From Gemmobacter sp. 24YEA27 (GTDB taxonomy: Bacteria; Pseudomonadota; Alphaproteobacteria; Rhodobacterales; Rhodobacteraceae): 64,000 nucleotides of DNA. The stretch lies in the NCBI RefSeq assembly GCF_030052995.1, contig NZ_JASJPW010000001.1, positions 372,001 to 436,000 of the forward strand. Reading direction: 5' to 3'. Position 1 is the stretch's first letter, and each line of letters begins with the position of its first letter. Of this stretch, positions 8,409-15,776 are shown one piece after another. The notes beneath the pieces were generated by a model. It had not been told where the DNA came from, made no database searches, and saw only the letters and a list, made by a program, of their open reading frames with translations. A program made the translations under genes and the position numbers.

Positions 8409-8891
8409 TTACGGAGCCGGTGCGTCAGGCGGGGTCACCTCTGCCGGAGCATCCGGTGCCGCAGCTGGCCTGTCTTGCCCCTGGCCGGATTTGTCACGTT
8501 TAAAACCGGCCCCGCCTTTTTCGCGATCTTTGCCCCGATCCTTGCCATGGGCTTTATGGTGCTCACCGCCCCGGCCCTTTGCATGATCGCGGTCTTTGCC
8601 GGGGCCCGCTGCCGGGGTCGCGGCCAGCTTTTCGGCCAGCGGCGTGATCGCCTCGACACAGGCGGCAATTGCGGTCTCGCCACATTGTACGCTGATGGTC
8701 CGCCCGGCCCCGAAATCGAGCCGGATCATCGGAGCCCGCGCAAAGCGCGCGCCGTGACCGGAGCCGGGGCCTGCCCCCTGGTCAGCATTTTGCGCCGGGG
8801 CCGGCCCTGTAGCCTCCTGGGAAAACGCGCTCAGCGGCATCAGGGCAAGGGCACCGGCCAGCGCGGCCGGAAGAAGCTTAAGTCCTGCCAT
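8409..8891 (-). CDS. Small exported protein with a basic, His/Lys/Gly-rich tail
   Basis: Protein of 160 residues with a good signal peptide (LLPAALAGALALMPLSAFSQ) and AAGGAG upstream of its ATG at 8891. The mature part has a short ordered segment with two cysteines (QCGETAIAAC) at about residues 69-82. It then has a long low-complexity region at about 95-145 rich in His, Lys, Arg, Asp and Gly, and a Pro/Ala tail. The family is not recognised. A periplasmic metal- or polyanion-binding role would fit the composition but is speculative. The gene shares a terminator with the convergent gene before it. Confidence 0.7.
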   Translation of the reverse strand: MAGLKLLPAALAGALALMPLSAFSQEATGPAPAQNADQGAGPGSGHGARFARAPMIRLDFGAGRTISVQCGETAIAACVEAITPLAEKLAATPAAGPGKDRDHAKGRGGEHHKAHGKDRGKDREKGGAGFKRDKSGQGQDRPAAAPDAPAEVTPPDAPAP

Positions 8892-9098
8892 GGGAGATAC
8901 TCCTTTTCATGGTCTGTTCGTTCTGGATCACGACTGTTCCACGCCCTGCCCAGGGGTTTCCGTCGGCAAGGCACCTGCGGGGCGGGAAGCGCCAGGCGGC
9001 GATCCGCCGGGCTCAGACGGCAACGCCCCGATCTGCTCCGCAGGCGCGGTGTGCCGCGCGACTTGACGCATGGCCTCTGACCAGGTCATTGCAGGATC

Positions 9099-9875
9099 AT
9101 GTCGGACGAGATCGTTGAGCAGCCCGAGGAAAAGAAGCCGGTGGTCCGAAAACCACGGAAAAAACCCGCGGCAGGCGCGACGGGCGCTAAAAGCACGCGG
9201 CGGCGCGGGGCGTTTGCGCAGCTCCGGCGTTGGGCGCTGCGGGCGGTTCTTGGCGTCGTGGGCTTCTTCCTTGTGCTGATCATTCTGTTCAGCTTCCTGC
9301 CGCCGCCGATCAATATCTATCAGATGCAGGAAAAATGGCGGCTTGGCGCGATTGACCGGCAATGGGTGTCCTGGGACGAGATCGCGCCGGTGATGGGCCG
9401 TGCGGCCGTGGCGGCAGAAGATGCGAATTTCTGCAACCACTGGGGCTTTGACATGACCGCGATCCGGGACGCGATCAATTCGGGATCGAACCGGGGTGCA
9501 TCCACCATCACGCAGCAGGTGGCGAAGAATGTCTTCCTCTGGCATGACCGCTCATACGCCCGCAAAGCCGCCGAAGCCGCGCTCACCCCGGTGATCGAGC
9601 TTTTCTGGTCGAAAGAGCGCATCCTCGAAGTCTATCTGAACGTGGCCGAATTCGACGAGGGCGTGTTCGGGGTCCAGGCGGCGGCGCGGCATTATTTCGG
9701 GGTCGATGCGAAAAACCTGTCAGCCTTGCAGGCGGCACGGCTGGCAGCGGTGCTGCCGGATCCGAAACGCCGCTCGGCCTCGAAACCCTCGGCTTTTGTG
9801 CGCAAAAGGACCGCCTCGATCATATCAGGCGCCGATACGATCCGCGCCGATGGCCGCGCCGGCTGTTTTCAGTAG
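9099..9875 (+). CDS. mtgA: Monofunctional biosynthetic peptidoglycan transglycosylase
   Basis: Inner-membrane-anchored GT51 enzyme of 258 residues that polymerises lipid II into glycan strands. After a basic cytoplasmic tail there is one membrane segment at about residues 48-68. The conserved GT51 motifs follow: EDANFCNHWGFD with the catalytic Glu, GASTITQQVAKNVFLW, a basic RKAAEA block, and ILEVYLNVAEFDEGVFGVQA. There is no transpeptidase domain, and the length is normal for MtgA. The ATG at 9099 has AGGA a few bases upstream. It has no obvious operon partner. Confidence 0.95.
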   Translation: MSDEIVEQPEEKKPVVRKPRKKPAAGATGAKSTRRRGAFAQLRRWALRAVLGVVGFFLVLIILFSFLPPPINIYQMQEKWRLGAIDRQWVSWDEIAPVMGRAAVAAEDANFCNHWGFDMTAIRDAINSGSNRGASTITQQVAKNVFLWHDRSYARKAAEAALTPVIELFWSKERILEVYLNVAEFDEGVFGVQAAARHYFGVDAKNLSALQAARLAAVLPDPKRRSASKPSAFVRKRTASIISGADTIRADGRAGCFQ

Positions 9876-9961
9876 CGCGCTTTTGCCGCTCTGACCGGTG
9901 CCGGGATTGATCGCCAGGCCCGCAGGGTCTAGGACAGGGGGAGTTTGCGGGCAGTAACCAG

Positions 9962-10627
9962 ATGAACCGTCTTTATCACGTCCCCCTTTCCCCCTTTTGT
10001 CGCAAGGTGCGGCTGACCTTGGCCGAGAAGAAAATCGAGGTCGAGCTGGTCGAGGAACGCTACTGGGAACAGGGCCAGGATTTCCTGCGGCGCAATCCGG
10101 CGGGGAAAGTGCCGATTCTGCGGCTGAACGGGCGACTTCTGAGCGAAAGCCAGGCGATTTGCGAATATATCGACGAGACGGTTCTGGTGCCGCCGCTGGT
10201 GCCGAGGGATCCCGAACTGCGCTATGAGATGCGCAGGCTCTGTACCTGGTTTGACGACAAGTTCCATCACGAAGTGACGTCCAAGCTGCTTTACGAGCGG
10301 GTGAACAAGAAGCTGACGAAAGAGGGCTATCCGGATTCGAAGAATGTGAAATCCGGGTCGAGCAAGATCAAGTATCACCTTGATTATATGGCCTGGCTGC
10401 TGGACCGGCGGTCCTGGCTGGCCGGAGATGTGATGACGCTGGCGGATCTGACGGCGGCGGCGCATCTGTCGAGCCTTGATTATATCTCGGATGTCGACTG
10501 GCACCGGCATGAGGTGGTCAAGGACTGGTACGCCAAGATCAAGTCGCGCCCGTCCTTCCGGACGCTGCTGGCGGATCAGGTGCCGGGTTTCCCGCCGCCC
10601 CGGCAATATACCGATCTGGATTTCTGA
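9962..10627 (+). CDS. Glutathione S-transferase-fold protein, FzlA-like
   Basis: Protein of 221 residues with an N-terminal thioredoxin-like GST domain (YHVPLSPFCRKVRLTLAEKK, then NPAGKVPIL and a SESQAICEYID helix) and a helical C-terminal domain. The sequence resembles alphaproteobacterial FzlA, a GST-like protein that binds FtsZ and promotes division, more than detoxifying GSTs. This is especially so in the SPFCRK start and the WEQ...FLRRNPAG block. FzlA needs no GST catalysis. Its position immediately before queG is common in Rhodobacteraceae. The specific FzlA role is inferred; the fold is secure. Confidence 0.75.
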   Translation: MNRLYHVPLSPFCRKVRLTLAEKKIEVELVEERYWEQGQDFLRRNPAGKVPILRLNGRLLSESQAICEYIDETVLVPPLVPRDPELRYEMRRLCTWFDDKFHHEVTSKLLYERVNKKLTKEGYPDSKNVKSGSSKIKYHLDYMAWLLDRRSWLAGDVMTLADLTAAAHLSSLDYISDVDWHRHEVVKDWYAKIKSRPSFRTLLADQVPGFPPPRQYTDLDF

Positions 10628-10637
10628 AGCTGGCCGG

Positions 10638-10684
10638 GTGGGGGCCAGCCCCCACACCCCCGGAGTATTTGAGCCAGGATGAAA
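10638..10684 (+). repeat. Dispersed intergenic repeat, copy A (overlaps the queG start)
   Basis: A GC-rich snap-back (GGGGGCCAGCCCCC) is followed by an ACCCCCGG box, then GTATTTGAGCCAGGATGAAA. The same layout recurs at 15719, 39640 and twice at 50131-50237. The terminal ATG of this copy is the queG start codon. Confidence 0.75.
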
Positions 10685-11737
10685 AGCAACAATCCCCTCC
10701 CTTTGAAGGAGCGGCTGCGGGAGCAGGCGCTGGCAGAGGGATTCTCGAAAATGGGGATCTGCGCGCCGGATGCGGTGCCGGGAACGGCGGCGCGGCTGAG
10801 GGAATTTCTGGAAGCCGGGCGACATGGGTCCATGGGCTGGATGGCAGAGCGCGAGCACTGGCGGGGCGCGCCCGGGGCGCTCTGGCCGGAAGCGCGATCG
10901 GTGATCATGCTGGCGGAGGTCTATACGCCTGAAGAAGATCCGCGCGCGGTGCTGGAACAGCGCGACCGGGCGGCAATCTCGGTCTATGCCCAGGGCAAGG
11001 ATTACCATGATCTGGTCAAGCGGCGGCTGAAACGGCTGGGGCGCTGGCTGCTGGACCAAACGGCGGGCGAGGAGATCAAGGTTTTCGTCGATACCGCGCC
11101 GGTGATGGAGAAGCCACTGGCCGAGGCGGCGGGTCTGGGCTGGCAAGGGAAACATACGAACCTCCTCAGCCGCGATCTGGGGAACTGGTTCTTTCTCGGC
11201 TCGATCTTCACCACGCTTGATCTGCCGAAAGATGCCGCAGAGGTCTCGCATTGCGGCTCCTGCCGGGCCTGTCTGTCCGCCTGCCCTACCGATGCCTTTC
11301 CCGCGCCCTATCAGCTGGATGCGCGGCGCTGCATTTCCTATCTGACCATCGAGCATAAGGGTCCGGTGGACGAAGACTTGCGCGCCCGGATGGGCAACCG
11401 GATCTATGGCTGCGATGATTGTCTTGCCGCCTGCCCCTGGAACAAATTCGCGCAGCAGGCCAAAGAGATCGGCTATCAGCCGAAGGTCGGGGCACCAGAA
11501 CTCGCCGAGCTTGCGACGCTGGATGATGCCGGATTTCGCGCGCGCTTTGCCGGCAGCCCGATCAAGCGGATCGGCCGCGACCGTTTCATCCGCAACGTGC
11601 TTTACGCCATCGGCAATTCGGCAGACGCTGGCCTCGCCAGCGCCGCCGGGGCGCTGTGTGCGGACCCGGATCCGGTCGTTGCCGATGCGGCGAGATGGGC
11701 CCTGAGCCGGCTGACCAATTCCGGGCCCGGCCGCTGA
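10679..11737 (+). CDS. queG: Epoxyqueuosine reductase
   Basis: Cobalamin-dependent, iron-sulfur enzyme of 352 residues that performs the last step of queuosine synthesis in tRNA. It carries two [4Fe-4S] ferredoxin-type cysteine clusters, [13 protein letters not shown] at about 193-205 and [10 protein letters not shown] at about 244-253, in the spacing typical of QueG. An N-terminal DUF1730-like region begins around the MGICAPDA motif. The C-terminal HEAT-like repeat ends near the stop. The start ATG lies inside copy A of the dispersed repeat; no alternative methionine lies before the conserved MGICAPD. It probably forms a unit with the preceding GST-like gene. Confidence 0.95.
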   Translation: MKSNNPLPLKERLREQALAEGFSKMGICAPDAVPGTAARLREFLEAGRHGSMGWMAEREHWRGAPGALWPEARSVIMLAEVYTPEEDPRAVLEQRDRAAISVYAQGKDYHDLVKRRLKRLGRWLLDQTAGEEIKVFVDTAPVMEKPLAEAAGLGWQGKHTNLLSRDLGNWFFLGSIFTTLDLPKDAAEVSHCGSCRACLSACPTDAFPAPYQLDARRCISYLTIEHKGPVDEDLRARMGNRIYGCDDCLAACPWNKFAQQAKEIGYQPKVGAPELAELATLDDAGFRARFAGSPIKRIGRDRFIRNVLYAIGNSADAGLASAAGALCADPDPVVADAARWALSRLTNSGPGR

Positions 11738-11857
11738 CCAGGCCGGAACCGGCCGGATGGGGTGAGGCTCGCGGAAAACGCCTGATTGCAGGCTTGGGAT
11801 ATAAGGCGGCCTGTGCCAGACTGCCTGCGGTAACGCAGCACATGTGAGGAGGACGTT

Positions 11858-12037
11858 ATGAGCAGGCATCTTGCCGACAAACGCACAGCCACCACCGGCG
11901 CGAGGGTCAAGGCCTTTCTGAACATCGCCCGCAGCAAGGGCGAGACCGGGCGCGACACATTCCACAAGCCGCGCGAGGGCGCCGGCCCCGCCCGGATGCA
12001 GCAATTCCTGCGGATCGCACGCGGCCGCACGGTCTGA
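11858..12037 (+). CDS. 59-residue basic protein with two copies of an F-L-x-I-A-R motif
   Basis: Short gene between queG and ohr with a near-ideal ribosome site (GAGGAGG, 6 nt before ATG) and a terminator hairpin after it, both arguing that it is real. It encodes a strongly basic protein. It contains ARVKAFLNIARSKG at about residues 15-28 and ARMQQFLRIARGR at about 45-57, two copies of one helix-like motif (AR-x-x-x-FL-x-IAR) joined by a Lys/Gly/Pro linker. There is no signal peptide or membrane segment. I do not recognise the family. The layout resembles a tandem helical nucleic-acid- or membrane-binding peptide, which is conjecture. Confidence 0.65.
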   Translation: MSRHLADKRTATTGARVKAFLNIARSKGETGRDTFHKPREGAGPARMQQFLRIARGRTV

Positions 12038-12071
12038 GCCCCATTCGGATGACCAGGCGCTCGGATGCCCC

Positions 12072-12094
12072 GGCCCGGCCATAAGCACCGGGCC
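12072..12094 (+). terminator. Terminator-like hairpin after the 59-residue gene
   Basis: GGCCCGG pairs with CCGGGCC across a 9-nt loop and is followed by ATTTCA. It lies 18-40 nt upstream of the ohr start, so it may instead act as a leader hairpin. Confidence 0.4.
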
Positions 12095-12111
12095 ATTTCA
12101 AAGGAGTGAGC

Positions 12112-12540
12112 ATGTCTGTCGACGTGAAATACAAGACTTCGGCCAAAGCCACGGGCGGCGGCCGCAACGGGGTGGCAGGGCTCGAGAACGGCCAGCTCAC
12201 CGTCACCATGGCCAGCCCGAAAGAACTGGGCGGATCGGGTCTCGGGCATAATCCCGAAGAGCTGTTCGCCACCGGCTATGCCGCCTGCTATCTGGGTGCG
12301 ATGCGCTTTGCAGCCGGGTCCGAAAAGCTGGGAACGGTGCCGGATACGGCAACCGTGAAGGCAGAGGTCGGGATTGGCCCGCGTTCGGACGGGGGATTTG
12401 GCCTGAAGGTGACGCTGACGGTCAGCCTGCCGGGCCTGGAGCGCGACGTGGCCGAAAAGATCGTCGAGCGCGGGCATTTCATCTGCCCCTATTCCAATGC
12501 GACCCGGGGCAATATCGAGGTCGAAACCGTTCTGGCCTGA
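12112..12540 (+). CDS. ohr: Organic hydroperoxide resistance protein
   Basis: OsmC/Ohr-family thiol peroxidase of 142 residues that reduces organic hydroperoxides in the cytoplasm using two reactive cysteines. Both are present: one in AACYLGAM at about residue 60 and one in HFICPYSNA at about 124. The early Arg of the catalytic site is in GGRNG. The length is normal. The ATG at 12112 has AAGGAG 5 nt upstream, better than the in-frame GTG at 12106. No OhrR-type regulator adjoins it. The product could be called OsmC, but the motif set fits Ohr. Confidence 0.93.
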   Translation: MSVDVKYKTSAKATGGGRNGVAGLENGQLTVTMASPKELGGSGLGHNPEELFATGYAACYLGAMRFAAGSEKLGTVPDTATVKAEVGIGPRSDGGFGLKVTLTVSLPGLERDVAEKIVERGHFICPYSNATRGNIEVETVLA

Positions 12541-12571
12541 GCCGGTCGGAACGGATCGGGCCGGATCCGGC

Positions 12572-12600
12572 TTGACGATGACAGCATCTGCACCTATCTG
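12572..12600 (+). promoter_or_regulatory. Sigma70-like promoter
   Basis: TTGACG (12572-12577) and TATCTG (12595-12600) are separated by exactly 17 bp. It would drive the glyoxalase-like gene through a leader of about 145 nt that begins inside the hairpin at 12601-12627. Confidence 0.45.
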
Positions 12601-12627
12601 GGCGGCAGGGTTCCGGTCCCTGCCGCC
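12601..12627 (+). terminator. Strong hairpin directly after the promoter; ohr terminator or attenuator
   Basis: A 10-bp perfect stem, GGCGGCAGGG with CCCTGCCGCC around TTCCGGT, is followed six bases later by CTTTTC. It most simply terminates ohr, but it also forms the 5' end of any transcript from the promoter just before it. Confidence 0.5.
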
Positions 12628-12752
12628 TGCAGGCTTTTCGCCACGGTGAAACCGGAAAGACCGATCCGCCGCTTCTGTTTCAGGCCGGGTTCGATGGCAA
12701 TGCAGGCTCCATCCCAGATCTCCCGGCGCTCTGAATAAGGATGCCAAGGCAG

Positions 12753-13193
12753 ATGGAACACAGAGTTTCTGCAATACCAGGCCTCGAAGAGGCAAAGACG
12801 CAGGCGAAAGCCCTGCGCAGTGAACTGGCCCGCCAGGGTCAGGAGATCAGCCATTCCGCCGCGCTGGAACTGGTGGCAAAGGCGCATGGCTTTCACGACT
12901 GGAACACGCTTCATGCAAGGGCCGGCAACCGGCCACAGCCGCCGGTGCGACTGGGAGACATCACTGCCGGGCGCTATCTGGGTCAGGATTTCCTCGCCGA
13001 GGTGATCGGGGTCACGGCGCTGTCCGAGGGCCGTTATGAGGTCGAGTTGCAGCTGGATCAGGCGGTCGATGTGGTGACATTCGACAGTTTCTCGAATTTC
13101 CGCAGCCGGATCCGCAAAGTGGTCGATGCCTCGGGGCGATCATTTGACCGCACCTCAGACGGAGCGCCGCATCTGGTCCTGCGCGCGCCTTAA
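12753..13193 (+). CDS. Glyoxalase-superfamily-like small protein
   Basis: Protein of 146 residues. The first half (LEEAKTQAKALRSELARQGQ, then SHSAALELVAKAHGFHDWNT) matches the helical N-terminus of a small bacterial family usually annotated as glyoxalase superfamily (PF20066-like). The second half (DITAGRYLGQDFLAEVIGVT onward) looks like a beta-sheet domain. No catalytic residues are evident, so the enzymatic label is only a family name. The ATG at 12753 is preferred over 12741 because AAGG sits 5 nt ahead of it. Confidence 0.6.
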   Translation: MEHRVSAIPGLEEAKTQAKALRSELARQGQEISHSAALELVAKAHGFHDWNTLHARAGNRPQPPVRLGDITAGRYLGQDFLAEVIGVTALSEGRYEVELQLDQAVDVVTFDSFSNFRSRIRKVVDASGRSFDRTSDGAPHLVLRAP

Positions 13194-13366
13194 ACACGAC
13201 AGCCTCGGATTGCAGAACGCAGCTCGGGTCACCAGATTCACGCGCCGCAATATGCCGTTGCCCCCTATGCGTGTCTCTGTATCTGAAATCCCCGGTGAAA
13301 CGCTGATCTTACAGCGCAAGGCGGTCCTGCGCGCCATGGCAAGGGTCTGTCGCGACGGACCAAACA

Positions 13367-13396
13367 AAAGCGGCGGAGCAAATGCTCCGCCGCTTT
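13367..13396 (-). terminator. Rho-independent terminator of ilvE
   Basis: A 14-bp perfect stem, with arms at 13367-13380 and 13383-13396 built on AAAGCGGCGGAGCA, is followed on the minus strand by TTGTTT. It lies 20 bp after the ilvE stop. Confidence 0.85.
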
Positions 13397-13416
13397 CCAT
13401 TTCATGATGCCAGGCA

Positions 13417-14283
13417 TTACGCGCGGACGTGGCGCTCATAGGTTTCCGCGATGTCGCGGGCGATAGCACCGACTTCGAATTTAAAGCCGCCAATCTCACC
13501 GACCGGGGTGACCTCGGCGGCGGTGCCGGTCAGCCAGCATTGTTCGAAATCGGCAAGCTCGGTCGGCATGATATGGCGCTCATGCACGGTGAGGCCCTTT
13601 TCCTTCAGCAGACCGATCACCGTCTGGCGGGTGATGCCATTCAGGAAGCAATCGGGCAGCGGCGTATGCACTTCGCCATCTTTGACGAAGAAGATATTCG
13701 CGCCGGTCGCCTCGGCGACATAGCCGCGGTAATCCATCATCAGCGCGTCCGAGCAGCCCTTGGCCTGGGCTGCGTGTTTCGACATCGTGCAGATCATGTA
13801 AAGACCTGCGGCCTTGGCGGCGGAGGGGATCGTCGCCGGATCCGGGCGGCGCCATTTCGAGATGTCGAGCTTCGCGCCCTTCATCTTGGCGTCGCCGTAA
13901 TAGGCACCCCACTCCCAGCCCGCGATCACCAGGCGCACCGGGTTGCCGACAGCCGAGACACCCATCTCATCGCCCGCGCCCCGGAAGGCAATCGCGCGCA
14001 CATAGGCATCGGTCCAGCCATTCGCCTTCAGCATTTCGTATTTGGCGGCCTCGATTTCCTGCACCGAATACGGGATCTCCATATCGAGGAGTTCCGCCGA
14101 TTTGCGCAGCCGCATCGAATGCTCGACACCTTTGAAAATCTTGCCATTATAGCAACGCTCGCCCTCGAAAACCGAGGATGCGTAATGGAGCGCATGGGTC
14201 AGGACGTGGACATTCGCCTCACGCCAGGGGACGAGCTTTCCGTCCATCCAGATCCAGCCATCACGATCGTCATATGCCGCCAT
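13417..14283 (-). CDS. ilvE: Branched-chain-amino-acid aminotransferase
   Basis: PLP-dependent fold-type IV transaminase of 288 residues that interconverts Leu/Ile/Val and their 2-oxo acids. Family features include SSVFEGERCY near residue 40 and YVRAIAFRG. The PLP lysine is in the MSKHAAQAKG region, followed by the GYVAEATGANIFFVKDG block and GITRQTVIGLLKEKG. It has the IlvE rather than D-amino-acid transaminase signature; compare the gene at 46938. The ATG at 14283 has GGAGGG about 8 nt upstream. It is divergent from petP. Confidence 0.93.
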   Translation of the reverse strand: MAAYDDRDGWIWMDGKLVPWREANVHVLTHALHYASSVFEGERCYNGKIFKGVEHSMRLRKSAELLDMEIPYSVQEIEAAKYEMLKANGWTDAYVRAIAFRGAGDEMGVSAVGNPVRLVIAGWEWGAYYGDAKMKGAKLDISKWRRPDPATIPSAAKAAGLYMICTMSKHAAQAKGCSDALMMDYRGYVAEATGANIFFVKDGEVHTPLPDCFLNGITRQTVIGLLKEKGLTVHERHIMPTELADFEQCWLTGTAAEVTPVGEIGGFKFEVGAIARDIAETYERHVRA

Positions 14284-14359
14284 ATCCCGGCCCTCCATTT
14301 TTACGAAAGTTGCGCGACACCCATGCTGCAAGTGCATTATCTTGCGCCAACCTGTCGAC

Positions 14360-14388
14360 TCGCTACGCTTCATGACTTGGAAAGTCAA
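14360..14388 (-). promoter_or_regulatory. Candidate ilvE promoter overlapping an inverted repeat
   Basis: On the minus strand TTGACT (14388-14383) and TAGCGA (14365-14360) are 17 bp apart. An inverted repeat, TGACTTGGAAAGTCA (14373-14387), overlaps the -35 box. Such a site between divergent genes is a typical MarR-family operator position, so PetP may bind here. That link is inferred. Confidence 0.4.
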
Positions 14389-14427
14389 CAAGGCTGACGT
14401 AAGTTGTCCTGAAATAGGAGGCTGACC

Positions 14428-14970
14428 ATGTCTCAATTTTCTGGGTCTCAATTTTCTGGATCTCAACTTTCTGGCACCGCTCCGGGTGGCGGCGGCGAGA
14501 ACCTGCTCTTCCTGACCGATGAGCAGCTGCGCAAAGGCATCGAGGCGATGTTCTTCGCCTATCGCGGCTTTACCGCCGATCCGGACCGGATCCTCGAGAC
14601 GATGGATTATGGCCGCGCCCATCACCGGGCGGTGCATTTCATCCATCGCAGCCCGGGGACAACGGTGTCGAACCTGCTGGGGATCCTTGGCGTGACCAAG
14701 CAAAGCCTGAACCGGGTGCTGCGCAGCCTGATCGATGACGGCCATGTCCGCAGCGAAAAGGGCCGCCGCGACGGGCGCGAGCGGCATCTTTTCCTGACCG
14801 AAAAGGGCGAGGCAATGGAGAAAAGCCTGTCGGATGCGCAACGTGCGCGGATGCGGGCAGCGTACCGCGCGGCGGGGCCGGTGGCGGTGCAGGGCTTCCG
14901 GCAGGTGCTTGAGGCAATGATGGACCCGGGCCTGCGCGACTATTACAACCGTCTGAGAGATGGCGCCTGA
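14428..14970 (+). CDS. petP: MarR-family transcriptional regulator PetP
   Basis: DNA-binding regulator of 180 residues. The winged-helix core runs from about residue 55 to 125 and includes GTTVSNLLGILGVTKQSLNR as the helix-turn-helix and EKGRRDGRERHLFLTEKGE as the wing. Together with the response regulator 24 nt downstream it matches the petP-petR pair described in Rhodobacter capsulatus, which affects cytochrome bc1 expression. AGGAG precedes the ATG. The first 16 residues come from a threefold 15-bp repeat encoding SQFSG/SQFSG/SQLSG and look disordered. An inverted repeat upstream could be its operator. Confidence 0.85.
   Translation: MSQFSGSQFSGSQLSGTAPGGGGENLLFLTDEQLRKGIEAMFFAYRGFTADPDRILETMDYGRAHHRAVHFIHRSPGTTVSNLLGILGVTKQSLNRVLRSLIDDGHVRSEKGRRDGRERHLFLTEKGEAMEKSLSDAQRARMRAAYRAAGPVAVQGFRQVLEAMMDPGLRDYYNRLRDGA
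14431..14475 (+). repeat. Three tandem 15-bp repeats in the petP N-terminus
   Basis: TCTCAATTTTCTGGG, TCTCAATTTTCTGGA and TCTCAACTTTCTGGC follow the start codon without a break. Each encodes S-Q-F/L-S-G. The AT-rich units stand out from the surrounding high-GC code. Confidence 0.9.
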
Positions 14971-14994
14971 GGCGTTGCAAAGGGAGAGCGACGC

Positions 14995-15708
14995 ATGACT
15001 GGAGCCGCGCAGCATCTGGCGGATATTCACCTTCTCGTGGTCGATGACGACGAGCGGATCCGGGTCCTGTTGCAGAAATTCCTCGTGCGCAGCGGCTATA
15101 TGGTTACTGTGGCAAAGGATGCAGCCCAGGCGCGGCGGCTGCTGGCCGGGCTGGAATTCGACATGCTGATCCTTGATGTGATGATGCCCGATGAGGATGG
15201 CATCGCGCTGACCCGCGATCTGCGCAAAAAGACCTCGGTGCCGATCCTTCTCCTGACCGCACGGGGCGAGACGGCGAACCGGATCGAGGGGCTGGAGGCG
15301 GGGGCGGATGATTACCTCGCCAAGCCCTTCGAGCCGAAGGAGCTTTTGTTGCGGGTGGCCGCGATCCTGCGCCGGGTGCCGCAGGTGAGCGAGGCCGATC
15401 AGCCGCCAAAAATGCTGCATATGGGCCAGGTGCGCTATGATATGGACCGGGGCGAATTGTGGCGGGGGCCCGAACTGGTGCGGCTGACGGCAACCGAGGC
15501 CGCTTTGATGCGGCTGTTTGCGGCAAGCGCAAATGAGGCGATCTCGCGCGAGCGGCTGGTCCTCGACATGGGCCGCGAGGAAGAGGCGCAGGAACGGGCG
15601 GTCGATGTGCAGATCACCCGGCTCAGGCGCAAGATCGAGGATGATCCCAAGGTGCCGCGCTATTTGCAGACGGTACGGGGCGAGGGCTATATGCTGGCGC
15701 CAGACTGA
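14995..15708 (+). CDS. petR: OmpR-type response regulator PetR
   Basis: Protein of 237 residues with a receiver domain (acidic VDDDE, phosphoacceptor Asp in DMLILDVMMPDEDG near residue 60, Lys in YLAKPFEP) and a C-terminal winged-helix domain ending VQITRLRRKIEDDPKVPRYL, then TVRGEGYML. It immediately follows the MarR gene petP, as in R. capsulatus. No histidine kinase gene is nearby, so its phosphodonor is elsewhere or it works unphosphorylated. The gene is probably co-transcribed with petP. A dispersed-repeat copy follows the stop. Confidence 0.9.
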   Translation: MTGAAQHLADIHLLVVDDDERIRVLLQKFLVRSGYMVTVAKDAAQARRLLAGLEFDMLILDVMMPDEDGIALTRDLRKKTSVPILLLTARGETANRIEGLEAGADDYLAKPFEPKELLLRVAAILRRVPQVSEADQPPKMLHMGQVRYDMDRGELWRGPELVRLTATEAALMRLFAASANEAISRERLVLDMGREEEAQERAVDVQITRLRRKIEDDPKVPRYLQTVRGEGYMLAPD

Positions 15709-15718
15709 GGCGGCCGAA

Positions 15719-15767
15719 CGCGGGGGGCCTGCCCCCGCACCCGCCGAAGTATTTAGGTCAGGAGGAA
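15719..15767 (+). repeat. Dispersed intergenic repeat, copy B
   Basis: GGGGGGCCTGCCCCCGCACC, then GCCGAAGTATTTAGGTCAGG, then AGGAAGG. It has the same order of snap-back, CCG box and GTATTT...CAG as the copy at 10638. Its end supplies the ribosome site of the following gene. Confidence 0.7.
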
Positions 15768-15776
15768 GGGGCATTG

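Noticed and set aside
9929..12088. 719-codon minus-strand frame opposite fzlA-like and queG
   Set aside because: It is antisense to two strongly supported genes, with low-complexity translation.
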